DNA of 64,000 nt. It comes from Bacteroidota bacterium (lineage in GTDB: Bacteria > Bacteroidota > Bacteroidia > Flavobacteriales_D > Crocinitomicaceae). The stretch is taken from contig SBGX01000031.1 of the NCBI GenBank assembly GCA_006226425.1, forward strand, positions 124,001 to 188,000, given 5' to 3'. The notes under the pieces were generated by a model, which ran no database searches, was not told the origin of the DNA, and saw nothing but the letters and a program-made list of their open reading frames with translations. This document shows positions 26,357 through 34,138 of this stretch, piece after piece; the stretch's first letter is position 1; each line of letters starts with the position of its first letter. The position numbers were made by a program, and so were the translations under genes.

Positions 26357-26829
26357 TGGGACTTTTCAATCGAAGGAAAAAAAAGAAAGCAGGAGAAATT
26401 CAGAAGGTAGCACTCAAAAATGTGAACTATCACCCAAAAATTATTTTGGCCTGGGCCAAAGCCATTGAAGGAAATGAAGAATTAGCCCAGTACCTCAAGG
26501 ACAATGGCTTTGATGAATTGAATATGGCCTGCGCCGCCATCCGACTAAAACAAGAAGCACGAGAGTGGCTGATGAACAACGGATACGCCCAATTAATGGC
26601 CATGATCCATGCTGCAGAAGGAGACGAAAAAGCATTACGCTGGTTGAATTTGAATGACTTTGAACTCCTCGCTCAAATCGCGCTGGCTGTGGAAGGACAT
26701 CAAGAGGCCTGGATCTGGCTCAGAACTCATGCCACACAAGATTTATTTATCCTCGCCCAGAGCATCAAGCAAGTCAAGGATGAGATTGAAGAAAATCACA
26801 ACGACATCCACTCCTTTGGAAAGGACTAA
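26356..26829 (+). CDS. Small protein of tandem helical repeats
   Basis: A 157-residue soluble protein with a very basic start (MGLFNRRKKKKAG). Residues about 40-140 contain four related units of about 25-27 residues: EGNEELAQYLKDNGFDELNMA, LKQEAREWLMNNGYAQLMAM, EGDEKALRWLNLNDFELLAQI and EGHQEAWIWLRTHATQDLFIL. Each has the pattern E-A-xx-W-L-xxx-G/D-xxxL, suggesting stacked helical hairpins as in TPR or HEAT-like scaffolds. I do not recognise a named family. It is coupled to the SpmA/B-like gene by a TAATG overlap, so it may be a cytosolic partner of that membrane protein. Confidence 0.6.
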   Translation: MGLFNRRKKKKAGEIQKVALKNVNYHPKIILAWAKAIEGNEELAQYLKDNGFDELNMACAAIRLKQEAREWLMNNGYAQLMAMIHAAEGDEKALRWLNLNDFELLAQIALAVEGHQEAWIWLRTHATQDLFILAQSIKQVKDEIEENHNDIHSFGKD

Positions 26830-26848
26830 AAGCTACGCAACTAATTAT

Positions 26849-26856
26849 TATTTTTG
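26849..26856 (+). promoter_or_regulatory. -7 box upstream of lhgO
   Basis: TATTTTTG followed by GCAGG; predicted start near 26860, leader of about 15 nt to the ATG at 26875. No clear -33 element. Confidence 0.45.
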
Positions 26857-26874
26857 CAGGAAATTTTGTTGGAT

Positions 26875-28086
26875 ATGACCTATGATATAGCCATTATCGG
26901 TGGAGGAATTGTTGGAGCTGCGACCTTATACAAGCTGCAGAAGCGTTTCCCCGAACTAAAAATTGCTTTGATCGAAAAGGAAAAACTGCTCGCTGATCAT
27001 CAGACAGGGCACAACTCCGGGGTTATCCACTCAGGACTCTATTATACACCCGGTTCTTTGAAAGCCAAAAACTGTGTGGCTGGACGGAGAGAATTGGTGG
27101 CTTTTGCCAAAGAACATGGCATTGATCACGATGTTTGTGGAAAGGTGGTTGTAGCGACGAATGAAAGCGAACTTCCCTTCATGGAGAAAATCTTTAATAA
27201 CGGGATTCAAAATGAAATTGAAGGAATTGAAAAAATCGGACCGGAACGGATTCGTGAGATCGAACCACATGTGAAAGGTATTGCCGGAATCTGGGTTCCC
27301 TGTACAGGGATCATCGATTTCCGGGGAGCAACCGGCAAAATGGTTGAATTGGCGCTCGAAATTCAGGAGGAAAGTAAGCTTTATCTGGAACACGAAGTCA
27401 TGGACATTGAAAAAAAGGAGGATTTTTCCATCATTAAAACTTCCAAAGTAGAAATTCAGGCCAAAAATCTGGTTTTCTGTGCCGGACTTCAAGCTGACCG
27501 CCTTGCCCGAAAGGATGGGGTTCAACTCAAAGAAAAAGTGGTTGGTTTCCGGGGTGACTATTATGAACTGACGGACCAGGCCAAACACAAAGTAAAAAAC
27601 CTGATTTATCCGGTTCCTAACCCAGAGTTTCCATTCCTCGGGGTACATTTCACGCGCATGACCAATGGTGATATTGAATGCGGTCCGAACGCTGTTTTCA
27701 CCTTTAAGCGAGAAGGTTATGGAAAAACGGATTTTTCGCTACGGGACACCTGGGATGCATTGACGTATCGCGGAACCTGGAAGTTGTTCTTTAAAAACAT
27801 GAAATTTGGAATTGACGAATACCGACGGGCCTTCTCTAAAAAACGTTTCCTCCGAACTTTGCAGGTATTGATTCCAGACTTAACGATGGATGACATTAAA
27901 CCGGGAAGGGCCGGAGTACGTGCGTTGCTTCTTCGTCAGGATGGAGATACCCGGGATGATTTCCGAATCGAATACAAAGGAAATTCCATTCATGTATTGA
28001 ATGCCCCCTCGCCTGCTGCCACAGCCTCGCTGGCCATCGGAGGTTATATCGCCGAAGAAGCGGAAAAACACTTCCGTTTGAAATAA
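26875..28086 (+). CDS. lhgO: L-2-hydroxyglutarate oxidase/dehydrogenase
   Basis: An FAD enzyme that oxidises L-2-hydroxyglutarate to 2-oxoglutarate. The start is the ATG at 26875 (MTYDIAIIGGGIVGAAT), which places the dinucleotide-binding GGGIVG at residues 9-14; an earlier start at 26854 would lie over the -7 box. The conserved segments HNSGVIHSGLYYTPGSLKA, WVPCTGIIDF and the C-terminal NAPSPAATASLAIGGYIAEE are all present and match LhgO rather than other DAO-family members. The length (403 residues) is usual. It converges on cvfB with 25 bp between stops. Confidence 0.93.
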   Translation: MTYDIAIIGGGIVGAATLYKLQKRFPELKIALIEKEKLLADHQTGHNSGVIHSGLYYTPGSLKAKNCVAGRRELVAFAKEHGIDHDVCGKVVVATNESELPFMEKIFNNGIQNEIEGIEKIGPERIREIEPHVKGIAGIWVPCTGIIDFRGATGKMVELALEIQEESKLYLEHEVMDIEKKEDFSIIKTSKVEIQAKNLVFCAGLQADRLARKDGVQLKEKVVGFRGDYYELTDQAKHKVKNLIYPVPNPEFPFLGVHFTRMTNGDIECGPNAVFTFKREGYGKTDFSLRDTWDALTYRGTWKLFFKNMKFGIDEYRRAFSKKRFLRTLQVLIPDLTMDDIKPGRAGVRALLLRQDGDTRDDFRIEYKGNSIHVLNAPSPAATASLAIGGYIAEEAEKHFRLK

Positions 28087-28111
28087 TTCAATCTGATAAA
28101 TTGGAGTTCTA

Positions 28112-28945
28112 CTATTGAATGAGTCGGATCGAATTTCCTTCGATATCAACCATTCGCTTTCGATAGAGGTTTCCAAGTGCCTGCTTAAAAGCCTTTTTAC
28201 TTAGGCCAAATTGCTCACGGATATCATCTGGATCTGATTTATCACCTACCGGGAGATGCCCGCCAGCCTCACGTAGTTTTTCCAGAATCTGTTCAGCTGC
28301 CGGCTCAATTCGGGCATAGCCTTTCTTTTCCAGAGCAATATCCAGCTTTCCATCTTCCCGAACGTTCAAAACATAGCCTGAGCAACGCTCCCCCCGAAGA
28401 AGGGGTCTTGAGATATATGAATTGAAGATCATCCCTCCATAGGTATCATTCACGATGACCTGCTGCCCCAATTCATGACGATCAGTGATCAGCAAATCAA
28501 CTTCATCCCCTTCCTCTACGACAATTCGTTCCCGCTCCAGAAAACGCCTCGTTTTAGCAGAAGCAACCAATCGCTGGGTAGAATCATCCAGGTAGAGGTA
28601 AACCAAATACGATTTTCCTTCTTCCATTTTGACCAATTGTTCCCGATATGGGCAAAATAGTTGTTTGAGTAAACCCCAATCCAGAAAAGCTCCCAGATGA
28701 TTGACATCTGTCACCTCAAGATAAGCAAAAGTATGTAATTCGATCTTTGGTGTTTCCGTGGTTGCCACAGGTCGTTCTTCCGAATCCAGGTAAACAAATA
28801 CACGCAATTGATCTCCTTCCTGAAACTCCTCTGACACGTATCTGTTAGGCAACAGGACTTCATCGCCTTCATCATTCCCCAAATAGGCCCCGACACTCGT
28901 AAACCTCAACAATTGCAGTTCATTATACTGCCCCAGATACAACAT
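28112..28945 (-). CDS. cvfB: S1-like RNA-binding protein of the CvfB family
   Basis: A 277-residue protein made of S1-type OB domains and a C-terminal winged helix. The segments EVTDVNHLGAFLDWGLLKQLFCPY, the matched domain with VNDTYGGMIFNSYI and LRGERCSGYVLNVREDGKLDIAL, and the ending DIREQFGLSKKAFKQALGNLYRKRMVDIE are typical of CvfB/YitL. CvfB affects virulence-factor expression in Staphylococcus; its RNA targets are not well defined. It starts 6 bp after the universal stress protein gene and is likely cotranscribed with it. Confidence 0.88.
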   Translation of the reverse strand: MLYLGQYNELQLLRFTSVGAYLGNDEGDEVLLPNRYVSEEFQEGDQLRVFVYLDSEERPVATTETPKIELHTFAYLEVTDVNHLGAFLDWGLLKQLFCPYREQLVKMEEGKSYLVYLYLDDSTQRLVASAKTRRFLERERIVVEEGDEVDLLITDRHELGQQVIVNDTYGGMIFNSYISRPLLRGERCSGYVLNVREDGKLDIALEKKGYARIEPAAEQILEKLREAGGHLPVGDKSDPDDIREQFGLSKKAFKQALGNLYRKRMVDIEGNSIRLIQ

Positions 28946-28951
28946 GAAATT

Positions 28952-29758
28952 TTAAAAATAAAGCTTGGAAGCAGACTTGGAATTGATCACCAAACAAGGA
29001 ACATTCATGTCATTGACGATCAATTTAGACGCGAAGGTATCAAACACCGCAAAAAGGCTTTCAGAATGATATGCAAAGGCAATAAAATCACCGTTATTCT
29101 TTTTTACATATTCCAACACTTTTGTTTGGAAAGACCCTCGCTTTTTAACCATATTAAACTCTGCATTGAGTCCACGCTCTTCAAATTGATCCCGAACCAA
29201 TGAGATTCGATTCGAAAGCTTTCTGGAAAGAATTTCATCGCGTTCATCCTCCGCTATCACGTGAATCTCGGCTTTAAAAATATTCGCAATATCTCCTGCC
29301 AAATTGGTAATCTGAAGACTTTCCTTCGTCATATCAATCGGTACTACAATCCGTTTGATTTCGTTGATTGGTGTATTCTTTTGAACGATCAAAAATGGCA
29401 CTTCCGAACTGGTCACCACCTTAATCACATTGCTTCCAAATAATTTCTGTGAAGTGGTCAATCCATGTGTTCCCATGACGATCAACTGGGCATTTTGCTT
29501 TTTGGCTACTTTCCCCAAATCCTCCAAAAAATTCCCCACAACAATCTTTCCTTCCACCTTGACGTAAGAAGGAGCATTGCACTCATTGACAATCTTCTCC
29601 ATTTTTTGAAGAGCAGGCTTCGATTTGGATTTATCTGGAACAATATGAACCACAACGATATCTACTCTTACTTTACTTGTTAAACTAATCGCATATTTCA
29701 GCGCGGCATCCCCTACCGGAGTAAAATCGTGGGGTACCATGTAGATGTTCTGGCTCAT
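28952..29758 (-). CDS. Universal stress protein with tandem Usp domains
   Basis: A 268-residue cytosolic protein with two Usp folds. The first (residues about 4-128) begins YMVPHDFTPVGDAALKYAI and has a nucleotide-loop-like MGTHGLTTSQKLFGSN and ends VPFLIV. The second (about 134-262) begins RIVVPIDMTKES and has a loop FAYHSESLFAVFDTFAS without the full GxxG pattern, so only the first is likely to bind ATP. The gene has a good Bacteroidota promoter with a palindrome just upstream of it. It is followed by cvfB after 6 bp. Confidence 0.9.
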   Translation of the reverse strand: MSQNIYMVPHDFTPVGDAALKYAISLTSKVRVDIVVVHIVPDKSKSKPALQKMEKIVNECNAPSYVKVEGKIVVGNFLEDLGKVAKKQNAQLIVMGTHGLTTSQKLFGSNVIKVVTSSEVPFLIVQKNTPINEIKRIVVPIDMTKESLQITNLAGDIANIFKAEIHVIAEDERDEILSRKLSNRISLVRDQFEERGLNAEFNMVKKRGSFQTKVLEYVKKNNGDFIAFAYHSESLFAVFDTFASKLIVNDMNVPCLVINSKSASKLYF

Positions 29759-29792
29759 GTTGATTGTTTTATAGTTTTGCCTTGAAGCTTAC

Positions 29793-29826
29793 CAAAAATA
29801 AAGTAATTTTTTGAGAATTATGCAAA
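29793..29826 (-). promoter_or_regulatory. Promoter of usp-cvfB
   Basis: On the minus strand TTTG (29823-29826), 22 bp, then TATTTTTG (29793-29800). The predicted start near 29789 gives a leader of about 31 nt. Confidence 0.6.
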
Positions 29827-29843
29827 TCCGAATCAATACTAAT

Positions 29844-29859
29844 TAACAGTCAACTGTTA
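29844..29859. promoter_or_regulatory. Inverted repeat upstream of usp promoter
   Basis: TAACAGT-CA-ACTGTTA, two 7-bp arms with a 2-base centre, lies 17 bp upstream of the -33 element of usp and 32 bp downstream of the helicase stop. The centre is too small for a good RNA hairpin loop, so a protein-binding site is a reasonable alternative to a helicase terminator. Confidence 0.4.
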
Positions 29860-29891
29860 TTAAGCCCTTTTTATCGTAGGTTTTAACCTAT

Positions 29892-31193
29892 TTAGCGACA
29901 ACTCCTGAGCCTACAATTTTTCTTTTTGATTTGCATTTTTTGACAGGATTTCCGGTACGGTCCGAAACCGTCCCGATCAACGACCAGGTAGCTGTATCGA
30001 TCCCGAATCAGGATTTTCTTTATGGCCGCATTGGGAACTCCAATACTTCCTGTCAGGGCTCCTACAATGTCCATTTTTCTAATCTTGTCTTTCCTGCCTA
30101 AATCCAGGTACAACAAGTCTAATTTTGGCGTCTCAAAACAACCCGATTCCTGCCCTGGATCGAGTTTCAATTCTTCAATGGATTCCATGTATTCAGGAAG
30201 CTGATCTTCTGCTGTAAGCAAAACGTGTACCTTCCCTTCCTTCCCCATCCTTCCAGTTCTTCCGTTCCGATGAATATAATCCTTCTCATTGCCTGGAAGC
30301 TGATAGTGAATGACGCAGGCCACTTCCTCCAAATCAAGTCCTCTGGATGCTAAATCGGTGGACAACAGACAATCCGCGATCCCTTCGTTAAAACGAATAA
30401 TGCTCTCTTCTCTTACTTTCTGTTCCAATCCCCCATGGAAAGCAGCGTGACTCTTCCCTGCCTCCCACAAATGTTCCGAGATGCGATCAACAGCCTCCCG
30501 ATGGGTACAGAAAACCATCACCGGCTTTCCCTGGTACATCCATAATAGATTCAATAACTCCCTGAATTTATCCTGATCCGGACAACGAATCCAACTGATC
30601 TCTCGAGAAGCTTCTTCCTTTGACTCCCGATAATCTTTCCGGACAAATGAATACGTCTTCAGCGCATCCGGAAGTCGCTCTATTTCGGTGGCACTAACCA
30701 ACTGAATCTGCTCAAATCCATTCATGTACCCCAGAATATCTTCCAACTGATCATAAAACCCCAATTCCAGGATTTTATCATATTCATCCAAAACCAGTTG
30801 ATCAAAAGCTTCCAACCCAGGACTCTTCCTTCTCAGATGATCCAACATTCTCCCTGGGGTCGCTATCACAATTTCCGGGTGGGCCTGCAACTGATCCTGC
30901 TCATCTTTGAACGAATGTCCTCCGTAACACAAAACACTTCGAAGTCCTGACCTAAGTGACTGCAGTACTTCATGCAACTGCATGGCCAATTCCCTGGTCG
31001 GTGACAAAACTAAAATGCCCGATTTTTCCCTCAGGTGATGAAATTTCAGCAAATGCACCAAAAAAGCAAGTGTTTTCCCACTTCCTGTTTCGGATAAAAG
31101 CATGGTGTATGGAGAGGTCTCCCTCAAGTAATCTTCCTGCATCGGGGTCCATTGCTGAAAGCCCAATACATCCAAATAATCCCTTTCTTTCAC
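29892..31193 (-). CDS. DEAD-box RNA helicase, DbpA-like C-terminal domain, DEYD variant
   Basis: A 433-residue helicase. Motif I is SETGSGKT (34-41), Ia PTREL, Ib TPGR, motif II DEYD (136-139, normally DEAD), motif III SAT, and the second RecA domain has STDLASRGLD and HRNGRTGR. After it, KIRKMDIVGALTGSIGVPNAAIKKI is a DbpA-type RNA-binding domain, which in E. coli DbpA recognises 23S rRNA helix 92, so a role in 50S assembly is likely. The last about 20 residues are Cys/Lys/Arg-rich. It lies 9 bp after the M1 peptidase gene on the same strand. Confidence 0.88.
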   Translation of the reverse strand: MKERDYLDVLGFQQWTPMQEDYLRETSPYTMLLSETGSGKTLAFLVHLLKFHHLREKSGILVLSPTRELAMQLHEVLQSLRSGLRSVLCYGGHSFKDEQDQLQAHPEIVIATPGRMLDHLRRKSPGLEAFDQLVLDEYDKILELGFYDQLEDILGYMNGFEQIQLVSATEIERLPDALKTYSFVRKDYRESKEEASREISWIRCPDQDKFRELLNLLWMYQGKPVMVFCTHREAVDRISEHLWEAGKSHAAFHGGLEQKVREESIIRFNEGIADCLLSTDLASRGLDLEEVACVIHYQLPGNEKDYIHRNGRTGRMGKEGKVHVLLTAEDQLPEYMESIEELKLDPGQESGCFETPKLDLLYLDLGRKDKIRKMDIVGALTGSIGVPNAAIKKILIRDRYSYLVVDRDGFGPYRKSCQKMQIKKKNCRLRSCR

Positions 31194-31202
31194 TCCAATT
31201 GA

Positions 31203-33500
31203 CTACTCTTGTAGCCTCTTTTGACGCTGCATCGGATTCTCGTAGTTCCTTCGCTCATTAAACAATTCAAAACGGCTTGGAATGGATCTGGTCGGCCAGT
31301 AGTTATTACTTAAATCAGTATCTGCGGTCTCCAAAAGCGGGTCAAGTTCCAGGGAAACGACTTCCTGATCAAAAACAAACACTTTGGAAACCTGATCATG
31401 ACGCTTGCGCCAAATTTCTGCTGGAATCCGGATCGTTTCCTGAGATCCATCAGCAAAATTAGCCTTCACGATCAGGGGCATTACCAATCCACCAATATTC
31501 TCAAAGCTTACTTCATAATAATGTTGATTTTTATTGAGTAACTCCAACTCTTCAGCACTTAATTTCTTCTTAAACTCCTCGTACTCTTTTTTGTCCAGCG
31601 CATCCACTTCATAAACATCTCTTTTTGCATAGAAATCATCAATATTTGCATCCCGTTCGTTCACTGTTTGTGGAATATCCTTCTTATTCCGTTCCGTTTT
31701 AATGAATGGCACCTGCTCATCATCCTGCTTCTTTTGGAAGGCTTTTTCAACTTCCGGATTGTGCGTATTCAACTGGTAATGTTTGACTGACGAGAGGGCG
31801 ATATCCACATGATCCGTGGTAAAGAACCATCCTCTCCAAAACCAGTCGAGATCAACAGCCGAAGCCTCTTCCATCGTTCGGAAAAAATCGGCCGGTGTTG
31901 GGTGCTTGAATTTCCATCGCTCACAATAAGTCTTGAACGCATAATCAAACAATTCTCTTCCCATGACCGTCTCTCGCAAAATATTCAGAGCAGTAGCCGG
32001 CTTTCCATATGCGTTGTTCCCAAACTGGAACAGGGATTCCGAATTGGTCATGATCGGTGCAATGTTATTTGGATCCCCTTTCATGTAATCGACAATGTAT
32101 CTGGCCGGTCCTCTCCTTGATGGGTAATCCCGCTCCCACTCCTGCTCGGTCAGGTATTGAACAAAGGTATTTAGTCCTTCATCCATCCAGGTCCACTGAC
32201 GCTCATCCGAATTGATGATCATCGGGAAGAAATTGTGTCCTACTTCGTGGATAATAACTCCCCACATCCCATATTTGGTCCCTTCAGAATAGGTTCCGTC
32301 TTTTTCAGGTCTTCCCCCATTAAAGCAAATCATCGGATATTCCATTCCAATCCGGTTCGTATGGACAGAAATCGCTACCGGATAAGGATAATCGATCGTG
32401 TATTTGGAATAGGTCTTGATTGTATGAGCTACCAGTTTGGTCGAATACCGCTCCCACAAGGGATTTCCTTCTTTTGGGAAATAGGACATGGCTAATACGC
32501 GCTTGGAACCGATGTCTACTCCCTGAGCATCCCAAATGAATTTACGAGAGCTCGCAAAGGCAAAGTCGCGAACATTTTTTGCTTTAAAGACCCATGTTTT
32601 GTTGCCTGTTGACTGCTCTTTCTCATTTTCTTCCGCTTCCGCCTGCGTCACAATCATGACCGGTTGATCCGAATTCATGGCCTGCTTCATGCGATCTCTT
32701 TGTTGTGAACTCAGCACTTGAGAAGCATTTTGAAGTTCTCCGGTCGCTCCTACAATATGATCCTCCGGAACCGTAATTTTCACTTCGTAATCTCCAAAAG
32801 GCAAGGCAAATTCACCAGCTCCCAGGAACTGCTTGTTCTGCCACCCCTCTACGTCGTTATACACACACATGCGCGGAAAGAACTGTGCAATCGTATAGAG
32901 ATAGTTTTTGTCCTCCTCAAAATACTCGAGTCCAGAACGTCCTCCAACCTTGGAGCGGTCATTGATGTGGTACCACCACTTGATCTTAAAGGAAATGCTT
33001 TGCCCAGGTTCCAATGGCTTCACCGGATCAATACGCATCATTGTTTTATTGATAAAGTACTTCATGGCTCTTCCGGAAGTTTCTTCCACAGACTCCACCT
33101 TAAAACCACCGTCATACTCAAAATTTCTTCTGGTCAGGCTCTTTATGCTTCTGAAATCCTCCATGCGCTCCACCCGGATCAATTTACTATCCGAATCAGG
33201 CTTAAAGAGGTTTTGGTCCAACTGCAACCAAAGGAATTCCAGACGATCAGGGGAATTATTCCGATACGTGATCACCTCTTCACCACTTAATCGCTGTGTT
33301 TTATCATCTATACGAATGTCCATTTTATAATCCGCCTGCTGCTGATAATAAGCATGTCCAGGCCCTCCAGATGCATTGCGATAGGAATTAGGTGTCGGCA
33401 ACTCCATGTCCAATTGAGCAAATTTGTTTTGAGCCCAAAGACTTGTTCCACTAACACATAAGACGATCAGACTATAAAAAATATTGGCTCTGTTTCTCAT
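31203..33500 (-). CDS. M1 family zinc metallopeptidase
   Basis: A 765-residue exported aminopeptidase-like protein (signal peptide ending SLWAQ). The zinc site HEVGH is at residues 418-422 with the third ligand Glu441 18 residues on (WMDEGLNTF). The substrate-binding GxMEN segment appears as RIGMEYPM near residue 385. An N-terminal beta domain (DIRIDDKTQRLSGEEVITYRN) precedes the catalytic part, and a C-terminal domain is rich in charged residues. The usual arginyl/aminopeptidase activity is expected in the periplasm. It overlaps the DUF6702 gene by 4 bp, a frequent pairing in Flavobacteriia. Confidence 0.93.
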   Translation of the reverse strand: MRNRANIFYSLIVLCVSGTSLWAQNKFAQLDMELPTPNSYRNASGGPGHAYYQQQADYKMDIRIDDKTQRLSGEEVITYRNNSPDRLEFLWLQLDQNLFKPDSDSKLIRVERMEDFRSIKSLTRRNFEYDGGFKVESVEETSGRAMKYFINKTMMRIDPVKPLEPGQSISFKIKWWYHINDRSKVGGRSGLEYFEEDKNYLYTIAQFFPRMCVYNDVEGWQNKQFLGAGEFALPFGDYEVKITVPEDHIVGATGELQNASQVLSSQQRDRMKQAMNSDQPVMIVTQAEAEENEKEQSTGNKTWVFKAKNVRDFAFASSRKFIWDAQGVDIGSKRVLAMSYFPKEGNPLWERYSTKLVAHTIKTYSKYTIDYPYPVAISVHTNRIGMEYPMICFNGGRPEKDGTYSEGTKYGMWGVIIHEVGHNFFPMIINSDERQWTWMDEGLNTFVQYLTEQEWERDYPSRRGPARYIVDYMKGDPNNIAPIMTNSESLFQFGNNAYGKPATALNILRETVMGRELFDYAFKTYCERWKFKHPTPADFFRTMEEASAVDLDWFWRGWFFTTDHVDIALSSVKHYQLNTHNPEVEKAFQKKQDDEQVPFIKTERNKKDIPQTVNERDANIDDFYAKRDVYEVDALDKKEYEEFKKKLSAEELELLNKNQHYYEVSFENIGGLVMPLIVKANFADGSQETIRIPAEIWRKRHDQVSKVFVFDQEVVSLELDPLLETADTDLSNNYWPTRSIPSRFELFNERRNYENPMQRQKRLQE

Positions 33501-33997
33501 AAGTTTATCTTTTGTTTCTCACTATTCTTAAGGAATACGATGGTTTGACGATGATCTCCAATAATCAAACTAGCTTTATTTTGCTGATTTTCGTATGCTT
33601 TCATCAGGGTTTTAAAAACTAAAAAACTTGCCTCCTTTGGAAGCACAATTTCATCCCGGTACAAATAAAAGTTGATCTTCCCCTCCAACGTACATTCAAA
33701 ATCAAGTAATTTCAATAGCACCTTTTCGCCATTTAATACCAGGTAAAAATCCGCTCCCAGTTCTGCTTCAATTTTTTTTAAATTTTCCTTACTATGGGAC
33801 ATTCCCTCCAGGTGTTTTTTAACCAATTTCTTACTTTTAAACACATCTTCCATCTCATGAATGGAAGCCGTCAGCGTCGCTTCGATCCGCTTTTCTGTTG
33901 GCTTATATTCAATCTCTGCAAAAGCAAAATAATAGCTGTGTGCAAAGCTCATCATGGCCATTAGGCTAGCGAAACATGTTAAAATCCACCTTTTCAT
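33497..33997 (-). CDS. DUF6702 family exported protein
   Basis: A 166-residue protein starting at the ATG at 33997 (MKRWILTCFASLMAMMSFAHS), where a signal peptide begins; earlier in-frame starts would put hydrophilic residues first. The mature part starts YYFAFAEIEYKPTEKRIEATLTASIHEMEDV, the pattern of DUF6702, a periplasmic beta protein of unknown role often beside an M1 peptidase. It overlaps that gene by 4 bp. A -7 box ends 6 bp before the start codon, implying a nearly leaderless mRNA for the DUF6702-M1-helicase operon. Confidence 0.8.
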   Translation of the reverse strand: MKRWILTCFASLMAMMSFAHSYYFAFAEIEYKPTEKRIEATLTASIHEMEDVFKSKKLVKKHLEGMSHSKENLKKIEAELGADFYLVLNGEKVLLKLLDFECTLEGKINFYLYRDEIVLPKEASFLVFKTLMKAYENQQNKASLIIGDHRQTIVFLKNSEKQKINL

Positions 33998-34003
33998 TGC
34001 AAA

Positions 34004-34011
34004 CAAAATTA
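34004..34011 (-). promoter_or_regulatory. -7 box of the DUF6702-M1-helicase operon
   Basis: TAATTTTG on the minus strand. With the usual spacing, transcription would start near 34000, three bases before the ATG. No good -33 is seen. Confidence 0.4.
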
Positions 34012-34111
34012 ACATTCTAAGGATTCTGATCTCTAAAAATTTGGATGAAAGGTTCTTTTCCAAAGTCCAAATTATCAATTTTCGTTTTAAGTATCTCCAA
34101 ATCTATATTAC

Positions 34112-34119
34112 TACCTTTG
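34112..34119 (+). promoter_or_regulatory. -7 box upstream of second DEAD-box gene
   Basis: TACCTTTG on the plus strand, predicted start near 34123, leader of about 16 nt. The -33 element is poor. Confidence 0.45.
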
Positions 34120-34138
34120 CACAAAGCATTTCCCGTCT

